Below, piece after piece: positions 39,768 through 49,023 of a stretch of 64,000 nt of DNA. The notes beneath the pieces are model-generated. The model did no database searches, was not told the DNA's origin, and worked only from the letters and a program-made list of their open reading frames with translations. The DNA is from UBA7803 sp034522075 (lineage in GTDB: Bacteria > Pseudomonadota > Gammaproteobacteria > Pseudomonadales > Azotimanducaceae): the NCBI GenBank assembly GCA_034522075.1, contig JAXHLO010000009.1:1-64000 (forward strand), in the 5' to 3' direction. The position numbers and the translations under genes are program-made. The number at the start of each line of letters is the position of its first letter. Within the stretch, counting starts at the first letter, position 1.

Positions 39768-41263
39768 CGGAACCTGGCTTCCGCCATGGCCGCGGCGCGG
39801 AAGATGGCGCGGCCTTTGTTCATGCTCTCTTTCCACTCCAGCCGGCCCACGGAGTCCGCCACCACGCCGCCGCCGGCCTGGATGTAGAGAATGCCGTCCT
39901 TCACCACCGCGGTGCGGATGGCGATGGCCGTGTCCATGTTGCCGTTCCACGCCAGATAGCCCACGGCGCCGCCGTAGATGCCGCGTTTCACCGGTTCGAG
40001 TTCGTCGATGATCTCCATGGCGCGAATCTTCGGTGCGCCGGACAGCGTCCCCACCGGCAGGGTGGCGCGCAGCACGTCCATGGCGCTGAGGCCGTCCGCC
40101 AGCGTGCCGGTGACGTTGCTGGATATGTGCATGACGTGGGAGTAGCGCTCGATGGTGAATTTCTCGGTCACCTCCACCGAACCGGTTGCCGCCACCCGGC
40201 CCACATCGTTGCGGCCTAAGTCGATGAGCATCAGATGCTCGGCGAGCTCCTTCGGGTCGGCGAGGAGTTCCTGCTCCAGCGCCCGGTCTTCCTCCGGCGT
40301 GTGACCGCGGCGCCGGGTGCCCGCCAGGGGCCGGTTGATGATCATGCCGTCTTCCAGCCGGGCCAGAATCTCCGGCGACGAGCTGACGATCTGAAAATCG
40401 TCCAGGTCCATGAAGTACATGTACGGCGACGGGTTGAAGCTGCGCAGGGCCCGGTACAGGTTGATGGGGTCGGAGGCGAACGGAATGGACATGCGCTGGG
40501 ACAGCACCACCTGCATGACGTCGCCGGCGCGGATGTAGTCGCGGATCTTCTCCACCGCTTCCTTGAAGGCGCCCTCGCCGAACTCGGAGACGAAGTCGCT
40601 TTCTTCCACCGGCTGATTGGCCGTGGATCCCGGAATGGGCGGCACGGCGCCGGTGAGGGTGGTGCACAGCTTGTGCAGCCGCTCCAGCGTGTGCTGGTAG
40701 ATGTCGGGCTCGGCCGGGTCCGCCAGGCTGATGAGCTGCATGCGCCCGCGCAGGTTGTCGAACACCACCACGTCCTCGGACACCATGAGCACCATGTCCG
40801 GGGTGCCCAGCGGATCCGGCGGCGCGCCTTCGGCCAGACGCTTTTCCACGTAGCGCACGCAGTCATAGCCGAAATAGCCCACCAGACCGCCATAGAAGCG
40901 CGGCAGCTCGTCCAGGTCGGCCACCCGGTAGCGCTGCTGAAACGTTTCCACGAACTCGAGCGGATCGTCGCAGGCGAGAGATTCCACCACCTCGCCGTCG
41001 GTGGTCACCGTGACGTCGCGGCCGCTGACCCGGATCACCGTGCGGCACGGCAGGCCGATGATCGAGTAGCGGCCCCATTCCTCGCCGCCGTGGGCGGATT
41101 CCAGCAGATAGGAATAGGGCCCCTTGGCGAGCTTCAGATAGGTGGACAGGGGGGTATCCAGATCCGCCAGGGTTTCCACCACCACGGGGATGCGGTTGTA
41201 GCCCAGCGCCGCCAGTTCGGCGAAGCGTTCTGCGCTCAGCGGCTCGGTGGACGGCTCGGTCAT
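39764..41263 (-). CDS. trpE: Anthranilate synthase component I
   Basis: Converts chorismate to anthranilate together with TrpG. 499 residues. The N-terminal regulatory region has YLLESAHGGEEWGRYSIIGL, with LLES being part of the tryptophan feedback site. The chorismate-binding domain has GDVMQVVLSQRM, SPYMYFMDLDDFQIVSSSPE, RPLAGTRRRGHTPEEDRALE and LPVGTLSGAPKIRAMEIIDE. ATG 41,263 overlaps the gph stop by 4 bp, so rpe-gph-trpE are coupled. It converges on the exporter with a 4-bp overlap. It is separated from trpGDC, which would usually follow it directly. Confidence 0.97.
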   Translation of the reverse strand: MTEPSTEPLSAERFAELAALGYNRIPVVVETLADLDTPLSTYLKLAKGPYSYLLESAHGGEEWGRYSIIGLPCRTVIRVSGRDVTVTTDGEVVESLACDDPLEFVETFQQRYRVADLDELPRFYGGLVGYFGYDCVRYVEKRLAEGAPPDPLGTPDMVLMVSEDVVVFDNLRGRMQLISLADPAEPDIYQHTLERLHKLCTTLTGAVPPIPGSTANQPVEESDFVSEFGEGAFKEAVEKIRDYIRAGDVMQVVLSQRMSIPFASDPINLYRALRSFNPSPYMYFMDLDDFQIVSSSPEILARLEDGMIINRPLAGTRRRGHTPEEDRALEQELLADPKELAEHLMLIDLGRNDVGRVAATGSVEVTEKFTIERYSHVMHISSNVTGTLADGLSAMDVLRATLPVGTLSGAPKIRAMEIIDELEPVKRGIYGGAVGYLAWNGNMDTAIAIRTAVVKDGILYIQAGGGVVADSVGRLEWKESMNKGRAIFRAAAMAEARFR

Positions 41264-41952
41264 GACGACGGCGTTCCCGCTGTCAGCAGCTCGCGGAATG
41301 AGGTGATGACGGCGTCGGCACCCAGTTCGTGGGCCGGCGTGCCGTGATTGTAGCCGTCGGCCACGCACACGATGGCGCACCCGGCCGCCCGGGCGCAGGC
41401 CACGTCGGTGGCGGAATCGCCGACGAACAGCACCTGATGCGCCGGCAGGTCCAGCGCGCGGCAGGCGTAGATGGCCGGGTCGGCGGCAGGCTTGGGCAGG
41501 GCGGCCGTGTCGCCGCAGACCACAACGTCGAAGTAGGTGTTGAGGCCGAGAATCTCCAGCAGCGCTTCGGTCAGTACCGTGCGCTTGTTGGTTACCACGG
41601 CCAGCCTGGAGCCGCCGGCGCGCAGAGCATCCAGGGTTTCTTCGACCGCGGGATAGATCGTGCTGCGGTCGGCGATGTGGGACTGATAGTGGTCGATGAA
41701 GCCGTTCAGCAGAGCGTCCAGATCAGCCGTCGCCGTGGGGTCGGTGCTGCCGTTGCCGTCCCCCTGCTGATGCGCCAGTGCCTGGGTGACCAGCACCCGG
41801 GCGCCGTGGCCCACCCAGTGACGGGTCAGGGCCTCGTCCACGGGCTGCAGGCCGTTGCTGGTGAGGGCGTGATTCAGCGCCGCGTTGAGGTCCGGCGCCG
41901 TGTCCACCAGGGTGCCGTCCAGGTCGAACAGATAACCGCGAAAATCCGGCAC
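41260..41952 (-). CDS. gph: Phosphoglycolate phosphatase
   Basis: HAD-family hydrolase that removes phosphoglycolate from DNA repair or photorespiration-type reactions. 230 residues. Motif I YLFDLDGTLVDTAPD, motif II AVVTNKRT, motif III with Lys in ALPKPAADP and motif IV LFVGDSATDVACARAAG are all present. A small insertion (about residues 62-75, Gly/Asn/Asp-rich) in the cap is unusual but harmless in appearance. It sits between rpe and trpE, the common rpe-gph-trpE order of many gammaproteobacteria. Confidence 0.95.
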   Translation of the reverse strand: MPDFRGYLFDLDGTLVDTAPDLNAALNHALTSNGLQPVDEALTRHWVGHGARVLVTQALAHQQGDGNGSTDPTATADLDALLNGFIDHYQSHIADRSTIYPAVEETLDALRAGGSRLAVVTNKRTVLTEALLEILGLNTYFDVVVCGDTAALPKPAADPAIYACRALDLPAHQVLFVGDSATDVACARAAGCAIVCVADGYNHGTPAHELGADAVITSFRELLTAGTPSS

Positions 41953-41957
41953 GGCGG

Positions 41958-42617
41958 TCAGGCGAGGGCTTCGCGCATGGCGCGAATGGTGGATGCATAG
42001 TCGTCGGTGCCGAAAATGGCCGAGCCGGCGACGAAGGTGTCTGCTCCGGCATCGGCCGCCGCGCGGATGTTGTCCGCCTTGATGCCGCCGTCGATCTCCA
42101 GGCGCACGTCGCGGCCGGCGGCGTCGATGACCGCGCGGGCAGCGCTCAGTTTGGCCAGGCTCGACGGAATGAACGCCTGCCCGCCGAAGCCGGGATTCAC
42201 CGACATGACGAGCACCAGATCGACCAGGTCGATGACCTCGTCGAGCACGGTGAGCGGGGTCGCCGGGTTGAACACGATGCCCGGGCTGGCGCCGCCCTCG
42301 CGGATCATGGTCAGGGTGCGGTGCAGGTGTTCCGTGGCCTCGGGATGCACGCTGATGATGTTGGCGCCGGCATCGAGAAAGTCGCCGATGAGCCGGTCCA
42401 CCGGTTTGACCATCAGATGCACGTCCATGGTGCAGTCGATGCCGCCGCGGCGCAGCGACTTCAGCACCAGCGGGCCGATGGTGAGATTGGGCACGTAGTG
42501 GTTGTCCATGACGTCGAAATGAATGACGTCGGCGCCGGCATTCAGGACATCGTCGATCTCTTCGCCCAGGCGGGCGAAATCGGCGGACAGAATCGAGGGG
42601 GCTATCCAGTATTTCAT
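41958..42617 (-). CDS. rpe: Ribulose-phosphate 3-epimerase
   Basis: Pentose phosphate enzyme interconverting ribulose-5-P and xylulose-5-P. 219 residues. MKYWIAPSILSADFARLGEE is the standard N-terminus, giving start 42,617. VIHFDVMDNHYVPNLTIGP, MDVHLMVKPVDR, VLVMSVNPGFGGQAFI and EIDGGIKADNIRAAADAGAD carry the metal and catalytic residues. It leads the rpe-gph-trpE operon; gph starts 5 bp after its stop. Confidence 0.97.
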   Translation of the reverse strand: MKYWIAPSILSADFARLGEEIDDVLNAGADVIHFDVMDNHYVPNLTIGPLVLKSLRRGGIDCTMDVHLMVKPVDRLIGDFLDAGANIISVHPEATEHLHRTLTMIREGGASPGIVFNPATPLTVLDEVIDLVDLVLVMSVNPGFGGQAFIPSSLAKLSAARAVIDAAGRDVRLEIDGGIKADNIRAAADAGADTFVAGSAIFGTDDYASTIRAMREALA

Positions 42618-42670
42618 GGCGCGTATTCTACCCGGCCCGGCGCCGATAGCGACGCCCGGGCGCAGCGGAT

Positions 42671-43465
42671 TCAGCGGCCGTGCGGGAGCAGCGTATCCAG
42701 CGCTTCGCGCAACTGCCACATGCGCCGTTCCGCCAGGGCCGTGGCGGCGGCGTCGGCATCGGCGGGCAGGCGGTCCGGATGCCAGCGCGCCACGCGGCGG
42801 CGATAGGCCAGGCGGATGGCCTCCTCGCCGTCGTCGGGTTTCACGCCGAGGAGGTCGCGGGCGCGTTCTGCCGGGTCGTCCAGGGGCAGCAATGCCGCCA
42901 TAACCAGAGCCTGCTGGGCCAGCGCTTCGCGGTCGCAGCCGAGCCGCTCACCCAGGGCGAGCAATTCACTGGTGGCCCCTGGGCTGTCAGCCAGAGCACA
43001 CATGCGGCACAGGGTGTCCAGAGTCAACTCCCGCAGCACCGGATGCTCGGTCAGTTCCTGGCTGCACGAGCGGGCCATGGCATCGAAGGGAAAGGCGTCG
43101 TCGCGTCCGGCGTGGAACCACACCATGGCCTCCTGGCGCCGCTCCGGGGTGAGTGCCAGGCGGCTCATCAGCCGCTCGGTCTGGCGCAGATGGGCGGAGC
43201 CCACCTCGCCGGAAGCCTCGGCAATGCGCCCCAGCGCGGCAAATACGAAGCGCAGGCTCGCCGGGGCGAACAGGCCGTCCGCCGGGGTTCTTGTCGCCGC
43301 CGTTTGGGCGCTGCCGTTGACGCTGTCCAGCAGATGACCGAGGACGATGCCGGCGGCTACCCACCAGACCAGCGCCGCCGGCGAGGCCGGGGCGAATGTC
43401 AGGGCGGCGGCGGCGCCGAGTGCCTTGCCGGCCCAGCGGGGCATGATTGTGGGAATGGCGGCCAT
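42671..43465 (-). CDS. DjlA-like co-chaperone (TerB-like and J domains)
   Basis: 264 residues. An N-terminal hydrophobic segment (about residues 15-45) anchors the protein, a central TerB-like helical domain has RIAEASGEVGSAHLRQTERL, and the C-terminal J domain ends AYRRRVARWHPDRLPADA with the HPD motif needed to stimulate DnaK. The architecture matches DjlA, a membrane-bound J protein linked to envelope stress. It lies between murU and rpe on the same strand, about 50-70 bp from each. Confidence 0.8.
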   Translation of the reverse strand: MAAIPTIMPRWAGKALGAAAALTFAPASPAALVWWVAAGIVLGHLLDSVNGSAQTAATRTPADGLFAPASLRFVFAALGRIAEASGEVGSAHLRQTERLMSRLALTPERRQEAMVWFHAGRDDAFPFDAMARSCSQELTEHPVLRELTLDTLCRMCALADSPGATSELLALGERLGCDREALAQQALVMAALLPLDDPAERARDLLGVKPDDGEEAIRLAYRRRVARWHPDRLPADADAAATALAERRMWQLREALDTLLPHGR

Positions 43466-43532
43466 GTCAGCAGAGTACGCCCATGGCAGCGAGGAAAGCG
43501 CGACGGATTAGCCGGCGGATTTGTGACCGGAA

Positions 43533-44201
43533 TCACGAATTGCGGCGATGGTGGGCGTTTACGGCAGCGAGCTGGTCGGCGGTGCCGATGTCGCTCCAGT
43601 AGCCGTCGAACACCTGGGCGCTCAGGGCGCGCTGTTCCAGCAGGGCGAAAAGCACCTCGCGCAGGGAGAACGGCTCGGCGCTGCGGCCCTGGAACGCGGC
43701 CGGGTCGAGCACGCCGATACCGCAGTAGACATGGCTGTCGCCGCGGCCGCTGATCCGCCCGGCGCGGATATCGAAGTCGCCCCGGTGGCGGAACGCCGGC
43801 CGCGGCGTCACCAGCAGGCGGCCCAGGTCGCCGGGCCCCAGGCGGGTGTCCAGCGTCGTGAAGTCGAAGTCGGTGTAGATGTCGGCGTTCAGCACCACGA
43901 ACGGTTCGCCGCCCAGCAGGGGCAGGGCTTTGACGATGCCGCCGCCGGTATCCAGCAGTTCGGGCTCCAGACTGTAGCTGATGCGTACGCCGTGGCCCGT
44001 GCCGCTGCCGAACGCATCGACGATCTGCTGACCCAGATGATGCAGATTCACCACCACGTCGCGGATGCCCGCGGCCGCCAGCCAGCGCAACTGGTGAGCC
44101 AGCAGCGGCTCGCCGCCCACTTCGGCCATGGCCTTGGGAATGCGCTCGGTCAGCGGGCGCAGCCGCTCGCCGCGCCCGGCCGCGAGAATCATGGCCTTCA
44201 T
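43533..44201 (-). CDS. murU: N-acetylmuramate alpha-1-phosphate uridylyltransferase
   Basis: Makes UDP-MurNAc from MurNAc-1-phosphate and UTP in the peptidoglycan recycling route that bypasses de novo synthesis (a route giving fosfomycin tolerance in pseudomonads). 222 residues. MKAMILAAGRGERLRPLTER and IPKAMAEVGGEPLLAHQL form the nucleotidyltransferase signature, with FVVLNADIYTDFDF carrying the metal-binding Asp and a late HVYCGIGVLDP. It overlaps amgK by 4 bp, the usual amgK-murU coupling. Confidence 0.93.
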   Translation of the reverse strand: MKAMILAAGRGERLRPLTERIPKAMAEVGGEPLLAHQLRWLAAAGIRDVVVNLHHLGQQIVDAFGSGTGHGVRISYSLEPELLDTGGGIVKALPLLGGEPFVVLNADIYTDFDFTTLDTRLGPGDLGRLLVTPRPAFRHRGDFDIRAGRISGRGDSHVYCGIGVLDPAAFQGRSAEPFSLREVLFALLEQRALSAQVFDGYWSDIGTADQLAAVNAHHRRNS

Positions 44202-45178
44202 GCCAGCGCCTCCAGCCGCGCACGCGCCGACGGCAGCACGGCAGCCGTGTGCTCGGCCAGAGAGCGCAGCTCGGGATAGGCGGCGGCCAGGGTGCTGATT
44301 CGTTCCAGCACCGGGACGATGTGGCACAGATGAGAATCGCGGCCGTCGCGCAGATACAGACGGGCGAAGATCCCCACGGCCTTGAGCTGACGCTGCAGGG
44401 CCACCAGATCCAGGTCTGCGGCAAAGCGCGCCCGGTCGACCGGCAGCGGAGTCTGCTGCAGGTAAACGTCGCGCCAGTGAGCCACGGCATCTTCCGGCAA
44501 CTGGTAGTAGCAGTCGCGCAGCAGCGAAGCCAGATCGTAGGTGGCCGGGCCCCTGAGGGCGTCCTGAAAATCCACCACGCCTGCCGTGCCGTCGTCGCGG
44601 AGCAGCAGGTTGCGGGCGTGGAAATCCCGGTGCACGCAGCAGCGCGGCTGGGCATCGGTGGCGGCCAGCAGGTGTTCGAATGCCTCTGCCAGGGCGTCCG
44701 GCGCAGGCTCGCCGAGCAGCGCGCCGAGGCACCAGGTGACGTAGATGTCCAGCTCGTCGGCAAAGCGCTGGCGGCTGTAGGGCGGGATGGCCGGGTCGTC
44801 GATGGCCTGCAGCCGGTGCAGGGTGGCCAGGGCGGCAGGCAGCACCGCGTCGGGCCCCCGGCGGGCGTAGACATCGGCAAAGTGTACGTCGCCCAGGTCG
44901 GTCATCAGAAAGAACCCGCGCCCGGCGTCCTCGGCGAGCAGCCGCGGCACACCGATGCCGTGAGCGGCGAACAGCCGCGCCAGGGTGACGAACTGGTCGT
45001 TGTTCTCCAGATCCGGCGGCGAGGCCATGACCACGTGGCTGGCGCCGGTCCCGCGCACCCGGTAGAAGCGCCGGTGGCTGGCTTCCACGGCCAGCGGCTG
45101 CCACTGAAGCGGCCCGGGCGGTGTGTCGCTCAAACGTGTCAGTTGGTCCTGCGACCAGTGTCGAAGTGCTTCGTCCAT
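44198..45178 (-). CDS. amgK: Anomeric MurNAc/GlcNAc kinase
   Basis: Aminoglycoside-phosphotransferase-fold kinase that phosphorylates the anomeric hydroxyl of recycled MurNAc/GlcNAc. 326 residues. Brenner motif CCVHRDFHARNLLL and the DFG-like VVDFQDALRGPATYDLASLL are intact, as is the N-lobe SHRRFYRV. ATG 45,178 was chosen as the first Met (MDEALRHWSQDQL). It diverges from lptD and is coupled to murU; the AmgK-MurU-LptD neighbourhood is common in gammaproteobacteria. Confidence 0.93.
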   Translation of the reverse strand: MDEALRHWSQDQLTRLSDTPPGPLQWQPLAVEASHRRFYRVRGTGASHVVMASPPDLENNDQFVTLARLFAAHGIGVPRLLAEDAGRGFFLMTDLGDVHFADVYARRGPDAVLPAALATLHRLQAIDDPAIPPYSRQRFADELDIYVTWCLGALLGEPAPDALAEAFEHLLAATDAQPRCCVHRDFHARNLLLRDDGTAGVVDFQDALRGPATYDLASLLRDCYYQLPEDAVAHWRDVYLQQTPLPVDRARFAADLDLVALQRQLKAVGIFARLYLRDGRDSHLCHIVPVLERISTLAAAYPELRSLAEHTAAVLPSARARLEALA

Positions 45179-45203
45179 GGGCCCATGACAGCGCGAAAAG
45201 CGT

Positions 45204-47660
45204 ATGATGCGCGCGATGCGAATTCGGTGGAACAGGGGCGGCCCGCTTGGGCTCACAGGGCCGTGTGGTGTATCGCCAGTAGTGCGGCGCCCCATGCTCC
45301 TCATCGGGCTGTGTCTGCTGGGGTTCGCCGGCGCGCACGCTGCTGCGCACGCTGCCGATGAGCCGCGGGTGCCCGACGATCTCGCCGCCAGTCTGTGGGA
45401 GCCCAACGCCGCAGATGCACCGGGGTATTGCACCGGCAGATACCGCACGTTCGACTTTCCCCATCCGCGGGATGCCGAGGACGCCGACTTTCCCGTCCAT
45501 GCCAGCGGCGAGCGGGCCGCCTACCAGGTCGACGGCGAGATCGAGCTGGACGGTGAGGTGAGCATCGTTCAGGGCAACCGCACCCTGCGCTCGGCCCGGG
45601 CCCGGCTGGATCACGGCAGCGGGGACGGTGTCATGTCCGGCGGTATTCGGGTGGAGGAGCCCGGCCTGGTGATGATCGGCGAGCGCGCTGAGGTCAACAT
45701 CAACACCCGGGCGGCGCGGTCGGAAGACGTTCAGTTCGTGCTGCTCGACAGTGAGCTGCGCGGCCGGGCGGAGACCGTGTCCCGTGATCAGGCCGGTACC
45801 CTGGTCATGTCCGGCGGCGCGTTCACCCGCTGCGAGCCGGGCAACAACAACTGGCGGCTGTCGGCTTCGTCGGTGACGGTGGAAGAGGGCGAAATATTCG
45901 GCCTGGCCCGCAATGCGGTGATGCGCGTGCGCGACGTGCCCGTGTTCTACGCGCCCTACGTGCGCTTTCCGGTTACCGACGACCGCCAGTCCGGCTGGCT
46001 GTTTCCGAATATGGGTTACTCGGACGAGGACGGCACTGATATATCGCTGCCCTACTATCTGAATCTGGCGCCGGATTACGACGCCACGATCATGCCGCGC
46101 TACGTCAGTGAACGCGGATCGGGCCTGGAAACGGAGTTCCGCCACCTGTCGCGGTGGGAGGAAACCACCCTGACCGGCGCGTTCCTGCACCAGGATGAGC
46201 TGTTCGACGGCACGTTTCAGCGTAAGGATTTCGACGAGCTGGCCGCCGCCGGTGAAGTGAGCGGCGAGTTCGACCCGGCCGACCGCTGGCTCTACGCCGT
46301 GGATCATGACGGCGCCGTGGGTCCGTTCAGCACGCGCATCGACTACACCGCTGTCAGCGACCGGGATTATTTCCGTGATCTTGGCAGCGATCTGGGCGTC
46401 TCCAGCCGCATCGAGCTCGAGCGTCTGGGCGAAGTGCAGTACGCGTCCGGCGGGCTGCTGGTGCGCCTGTGGGCGCAACGTTTTCAGCGCCTGGATGAAG
46501 GCCGGGTGGATCCGTATCAGCGTCTGCCGGCCCTGGGCCTGACCTATGCCGGCAATCTGCCCGGGCCGTTCGAGTGGTCGCTGGGCGCTGAGCACTCGTC
46601 GTTCGACCGGGACAACGACGCCTTGAGCGGCATCACTGCGGCCGTGGGCGACCGGCTGCACGTGGAGCCGCGGCTGCGTCTGCCGTTCAGCGCTCCCTGG
46701 GGCTTTCTCACGTTCACCGGCGGCTTCCGTCACACCCGCTACGATCTGCGCGACGTTCCGGAGGCTGTGGACCCTGAACCGGAGCGCAACATCGGGCTCG
46801 GCAGCGTGCACGGCGGGCTGTTCTTCGAGCGCGAGCTGTCCTGGTTCGGCGTCGATCTGGTGCAGACCCTGGAGCCGCAACTCTACTACCTGTATCAGGA
46901 ATTCGCGCCCCAGGACGAGCTGCCGCGCTTCGACGCCACCGCGCTCACCTTCAGCTACAGCCAGCTCTTCCGCGACAACCGCTTTGCCGGCGTGGACCGC
47001 ATCGGCGATGCCAATCAGTTGAGCGTCGGGGTCACCAGCCGCTTCGTCAACGCCGCCAGCGGCCGGGAGTATTTCCGCGCCAGCCTCGGCGAGATCGTCT
47101 ACTTCGAAGACCGCCGGGTTACGCTGGGCGGCACCGTGGGCGACGACGAGCGGCAGAGCACCTCGGCGCTCGCTGCGGAGCTGGCCGCCAACGTGGCCGG
47201 CGCCTGGAGCCTCAGCGGCACCGTTGTGTGGGACCACCACGATGATAAGGTGGAAGAGGCGGCTGCCGGGCTGCAATACCGGCGCGACAACCGCCACATC
47301 GTCAATCTGGGCTACCGCAAGCGCATTCAGGGCGACATCGACCAGACCGACGTGTCGTTCAACTGGCCGGTTTCCAAGCACTATTCAGTGGTGGGACGAT
47401 GGAACTACGATGTGGTCAGTGGTCGAACCGTTGAGGGATTCGGCGGCATCGAGTACAACGACTGCTGCTGGCGCATCCGCGTCATGGCCCGCCGCTTTCT
47501 CGACAGCCCCACCGGACGCAACCTGGACACCGCCGAAGCGGACGAAGGCATATTCCTGCAGGTCGTGTTCAAGGGTCTGGCCGGGTTCGGCAACAAATTG
47601 GAATCAGTCCTGGAGCGCGGCATCCGGGGTTACAGAGCGGAGACGGCGAATGGGAATTAG
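45204..47660 (+). CDS. lptD: LPS-assembly outer membrane protein LptD
   Basis: Outer-membrane translocon that inserts lipopolysaccharide. Up to 818 residues. The signal peptide core is MLLIGLCLLGFAGAHAAAHA; the natural start may be GTG 45,282, which places Arg-Arg before the core, rather than ATG 45,204. The N-terminal jellyroll has YQVDGEIELDGEVSIVQGNR, followed by the plug/barrel with APYVRFPVTDDRQSGWLFPN and the C-terminal strand region. The conserved Cys pair near the end (YNDCCWRIRVMARRFLD) and an N-terminal Cys (GYCTGRY) allow the maturation disulfides. Its last codons overlap the surA start. Confidence 0.95.
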   Translation: MMRAMRIRWNRGGPLGLTGPCGVSPVVRRPMLLIGLCLLGFAGAHAAAHAADEPRVPDDLAASLWEPNAADAPGYCTGRYRTFDFPHPRDAEDADFPVHASGERAAYQVDGEIELDGEVSIVQGNRTLRSARARLDHGSGDGVMSGGIRVEEPGLVMIGERAEVNINTRAARSEDVQFVLLDSELRGRAETVSRDQAGTLVMSGGAFTRCEPGNNNWRLSASSVTVEEGEIFGLARNAVMRVRDVPVFYAPYVRFPVTDDRQSGWLFPNMGYSDEDGTDISLPYYLNLAPDYDATIMPRYVSERGSGLETEFRHLSRWEETTLTGAFLHQDELFDGTFQRKDFDELAAAGEVSGEFDPADRWLYAVDHDGAVGPFSTRIDYTAVSDRDYFRDLGSDLGVSSRIELERLGEVQYASGGLLVRLWAQRFQRLDEGRVDPYQRLPALGLTYAGNLPGPFEWSLGAEHSSFDRDNDALSGITAAVGDRLHVEPRLRLPFSAPWGFLTFTGGFRHTRYDLRDVPEAVDPEPERNIGLGSVHGGLFFERELSWFGVDLVQTLEPQLYYLYQEFAPQDELPRFDATALTFSYSQLFRDNRFAGVDRIGDANQLSVGVTSRFVNAASGREYFRASLGEIVYFEDRRVTLGGTVGDDERQSTSALAAELAANVAGAWSLSGTVVWDHHDDKVEEAAAGLQYRRDNRHIVNLGYRKRIQGDIDQTDVSFNWPVSKHYSVVGRWNYDVVSGRTVEGFGGIEYNDCCWRIRVMARRFLDSPTGRNLDTAEADEGIFLQVVFKGLAGFGNKLESVLERGIRGYRAETANGN

Positions 47661-49023
47661 CAAGAGGTTCGGCACATACTGTAGGAGCGACCTCCAGGTC
47701 GCGACTGGAAAGTCGCTCCTACCCTGGCTGGTTCCCCTCCTGGCCCTGCTCCTGGCGGCTGCGCCGCTGCGGGCCGAATACCGGGAGCTCGACGCCATCG
47801 TCGCCGTGGTCAACGACGATGTGGTGCTGGCCTCCGAGCTGCGCTCGCGGCTCGATCAGGTACGCCAGCAGATCGCCGAATCGGACATGCAGGCGCCGCC
47901 CTTGAACGTGCTCGTCAGCCAGATCATGGAGCGCCTCATTCTCGAAAATCTGCAGCTCCAGGAGGCCGAGCGCCGCGGCGTGCAGGTCGACGACGAAACC
48001 CTGACCCGCGCGGTGATGTCGTTTGCCGATCAGAATAACCTGACCCTGGAGCAGTTCCGCGAAGTACTGGCCCGCGACGGGGTGCCCTATGCCGAGTTCC
48101 GTGAGCAGATCCGCCGCGAGATGATCATCAACCGGCTGCAGCGCAATCTGGTGAGCCGGCGCATTGCCATCAGCGACAAGGATATCGACGACCTGCTGAC
48201 GTCTCCCTACTACCAGCAGATGCTGTCGGACGAATACCGCATCGGCCATATCCTGCTGACCATCGCCGAAGATGCCTCTGAAGAGGCGGTGCAGGAGGCA
48301 CGGCAGCAGGCCGGAACCATCGTCGAGGAACTGCGTGATGGTGCCAGCTTCCGCGAGATGGCAATCGCGCATTCCTCGGCTTCCACTGCGCTGGAAGGCG
48401 GCGATCTGGGCTGGCGCAAGGCCGGCGAGCTGCCGTCGCTGTTCGCCGAGGAGGTGCTGCAGCTCGAGAAGGGGGAGACCGCTGATCCCATCGAGACCCG
48501 GGGCGCCATTCACATCGTGCAGTTGCTCGACGTGCAGGGGGCGAGTACCCAGAGCGAGCAGCAGGCCGAGTTGCGGCACATTCTGGTGCAGCCCTCCGAG
48601 ATCCGCAGCGAGGCGGAGGCCGAGGAGCTGATCCGCGACATCCATGGCCAGCTCGAGGAAGGCGCGGACTTCGCGGAACTCGCCGAGCGTTATTCCGAAG
48701 ACCCGGGCAGCGCACTGAACGGCGGCGACCTGGGCTGGACGTCGGGGGAGGAATTCGTCCCCGAATTCCGCGAAGCCATGCGGGCGACCCCCACCGGAGA
48801 ACTGTCGGAGCCGTTCCGCTCCGAATACGGCTGGCACGTGCTCGAAGTTCAGGACCGGCGCGAGCAGGATATGAGTCAGGAAGCGCGGCGCCGGATGGCC
48901 ATGCAGATCCTGCATCAGCGGCGCTTCGACGAAGAGCTGCAGGAATGGCAGAAAGAGCTGCGCGACGAGGCCTACGTCGAGATGCGCATCGGCCAGGCGG
49001 ATGCTGGCGCTAACGCCGGGTGA
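47650..49023 (+). CDS. surA: Periplasmic chaperone/peptidyl-prolyl isomerase SurA with REP-encoded signal-peptide region
   Basis: Folding factor for outer-membrane proteins, including LptD encoded just upstream. 457 residues. The signal sequence is 42 residues, with core LVPLLALLLAAAPLRA. Its n-region is extended: residues 11-25 (CRSDLQVATGKSLLP) come from a palindromic repeat at 47,679-47,722. ELDAIVAVVNDDVVLASELR is the SurA N-terminal domain. Two parvulin domains follow: RIGHILLTIAED to GGDLGWRKAGELP, and LRHILVQPSEIR to GGDLGWTSGEEFVPEFREAM. ATG 47,650 overlaps the lptD stop; no start codon exists between the repeat and the hydrophobic core, so the repeat must be translated. It overlaps pdxA by 23 bases. 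Confidence 0.95.
   Translation: MGISKRFGTYCRSDLQVATGKSLLPWLVPLLALLLAAAPLRAEYRELDAIVAVVNDDVVLASELRSRLDQVRQQIAESDMQAPPLNVLVSQIMERLILENLQLQEAERRGVQVDDETLTRAVMSFADQNNLTLEQFREVLARDGVPYAEFREQIRREMIINRLQRNLVSRRIAISDKDIDDLLTSPYYQQMLSDEYRIGHILLTIAEDASEEAVQEARQQAGTIVEELRDGASFREMAIAHSSASTALEGGDLGWRKAGELPSLFAEEVLQLEKGETADPIETRGAIHIVQLLDVQGASTQSEQQAELRHILVQPSEIRSEAEAEELIRDIHGQLEEGADFAELAERYSEDPGSALNGGDLGWTSGEEFVPEFREAMRATPTGELSEPFRSEYGWHVLEVQDRREQDMSQEARRRMAMQILHQRRFDEELQEWQKELRDEAYVEMRIGQADAGANAG
47679..47722. repeat. REP/BIME-like palindrome, copy 2 (inside surA signal-peptide coding region)
   Basis: 44-bp imperfect palindrome: arms TGTAGGAGCGACCTCC and TGGAAAGTCGCTCCTAC flank AGGTCGCGAC. The same arms recur at 55,375. 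The copy is in frame within surA. Confidence 0.85.

Noticed and set aside
43533..47381. A 1,282-codon minus-strand frame spanning murU to lptD
   Set aside because: Only its last 222 codons are the real murU; the rest is antisense to amgK and lptD.
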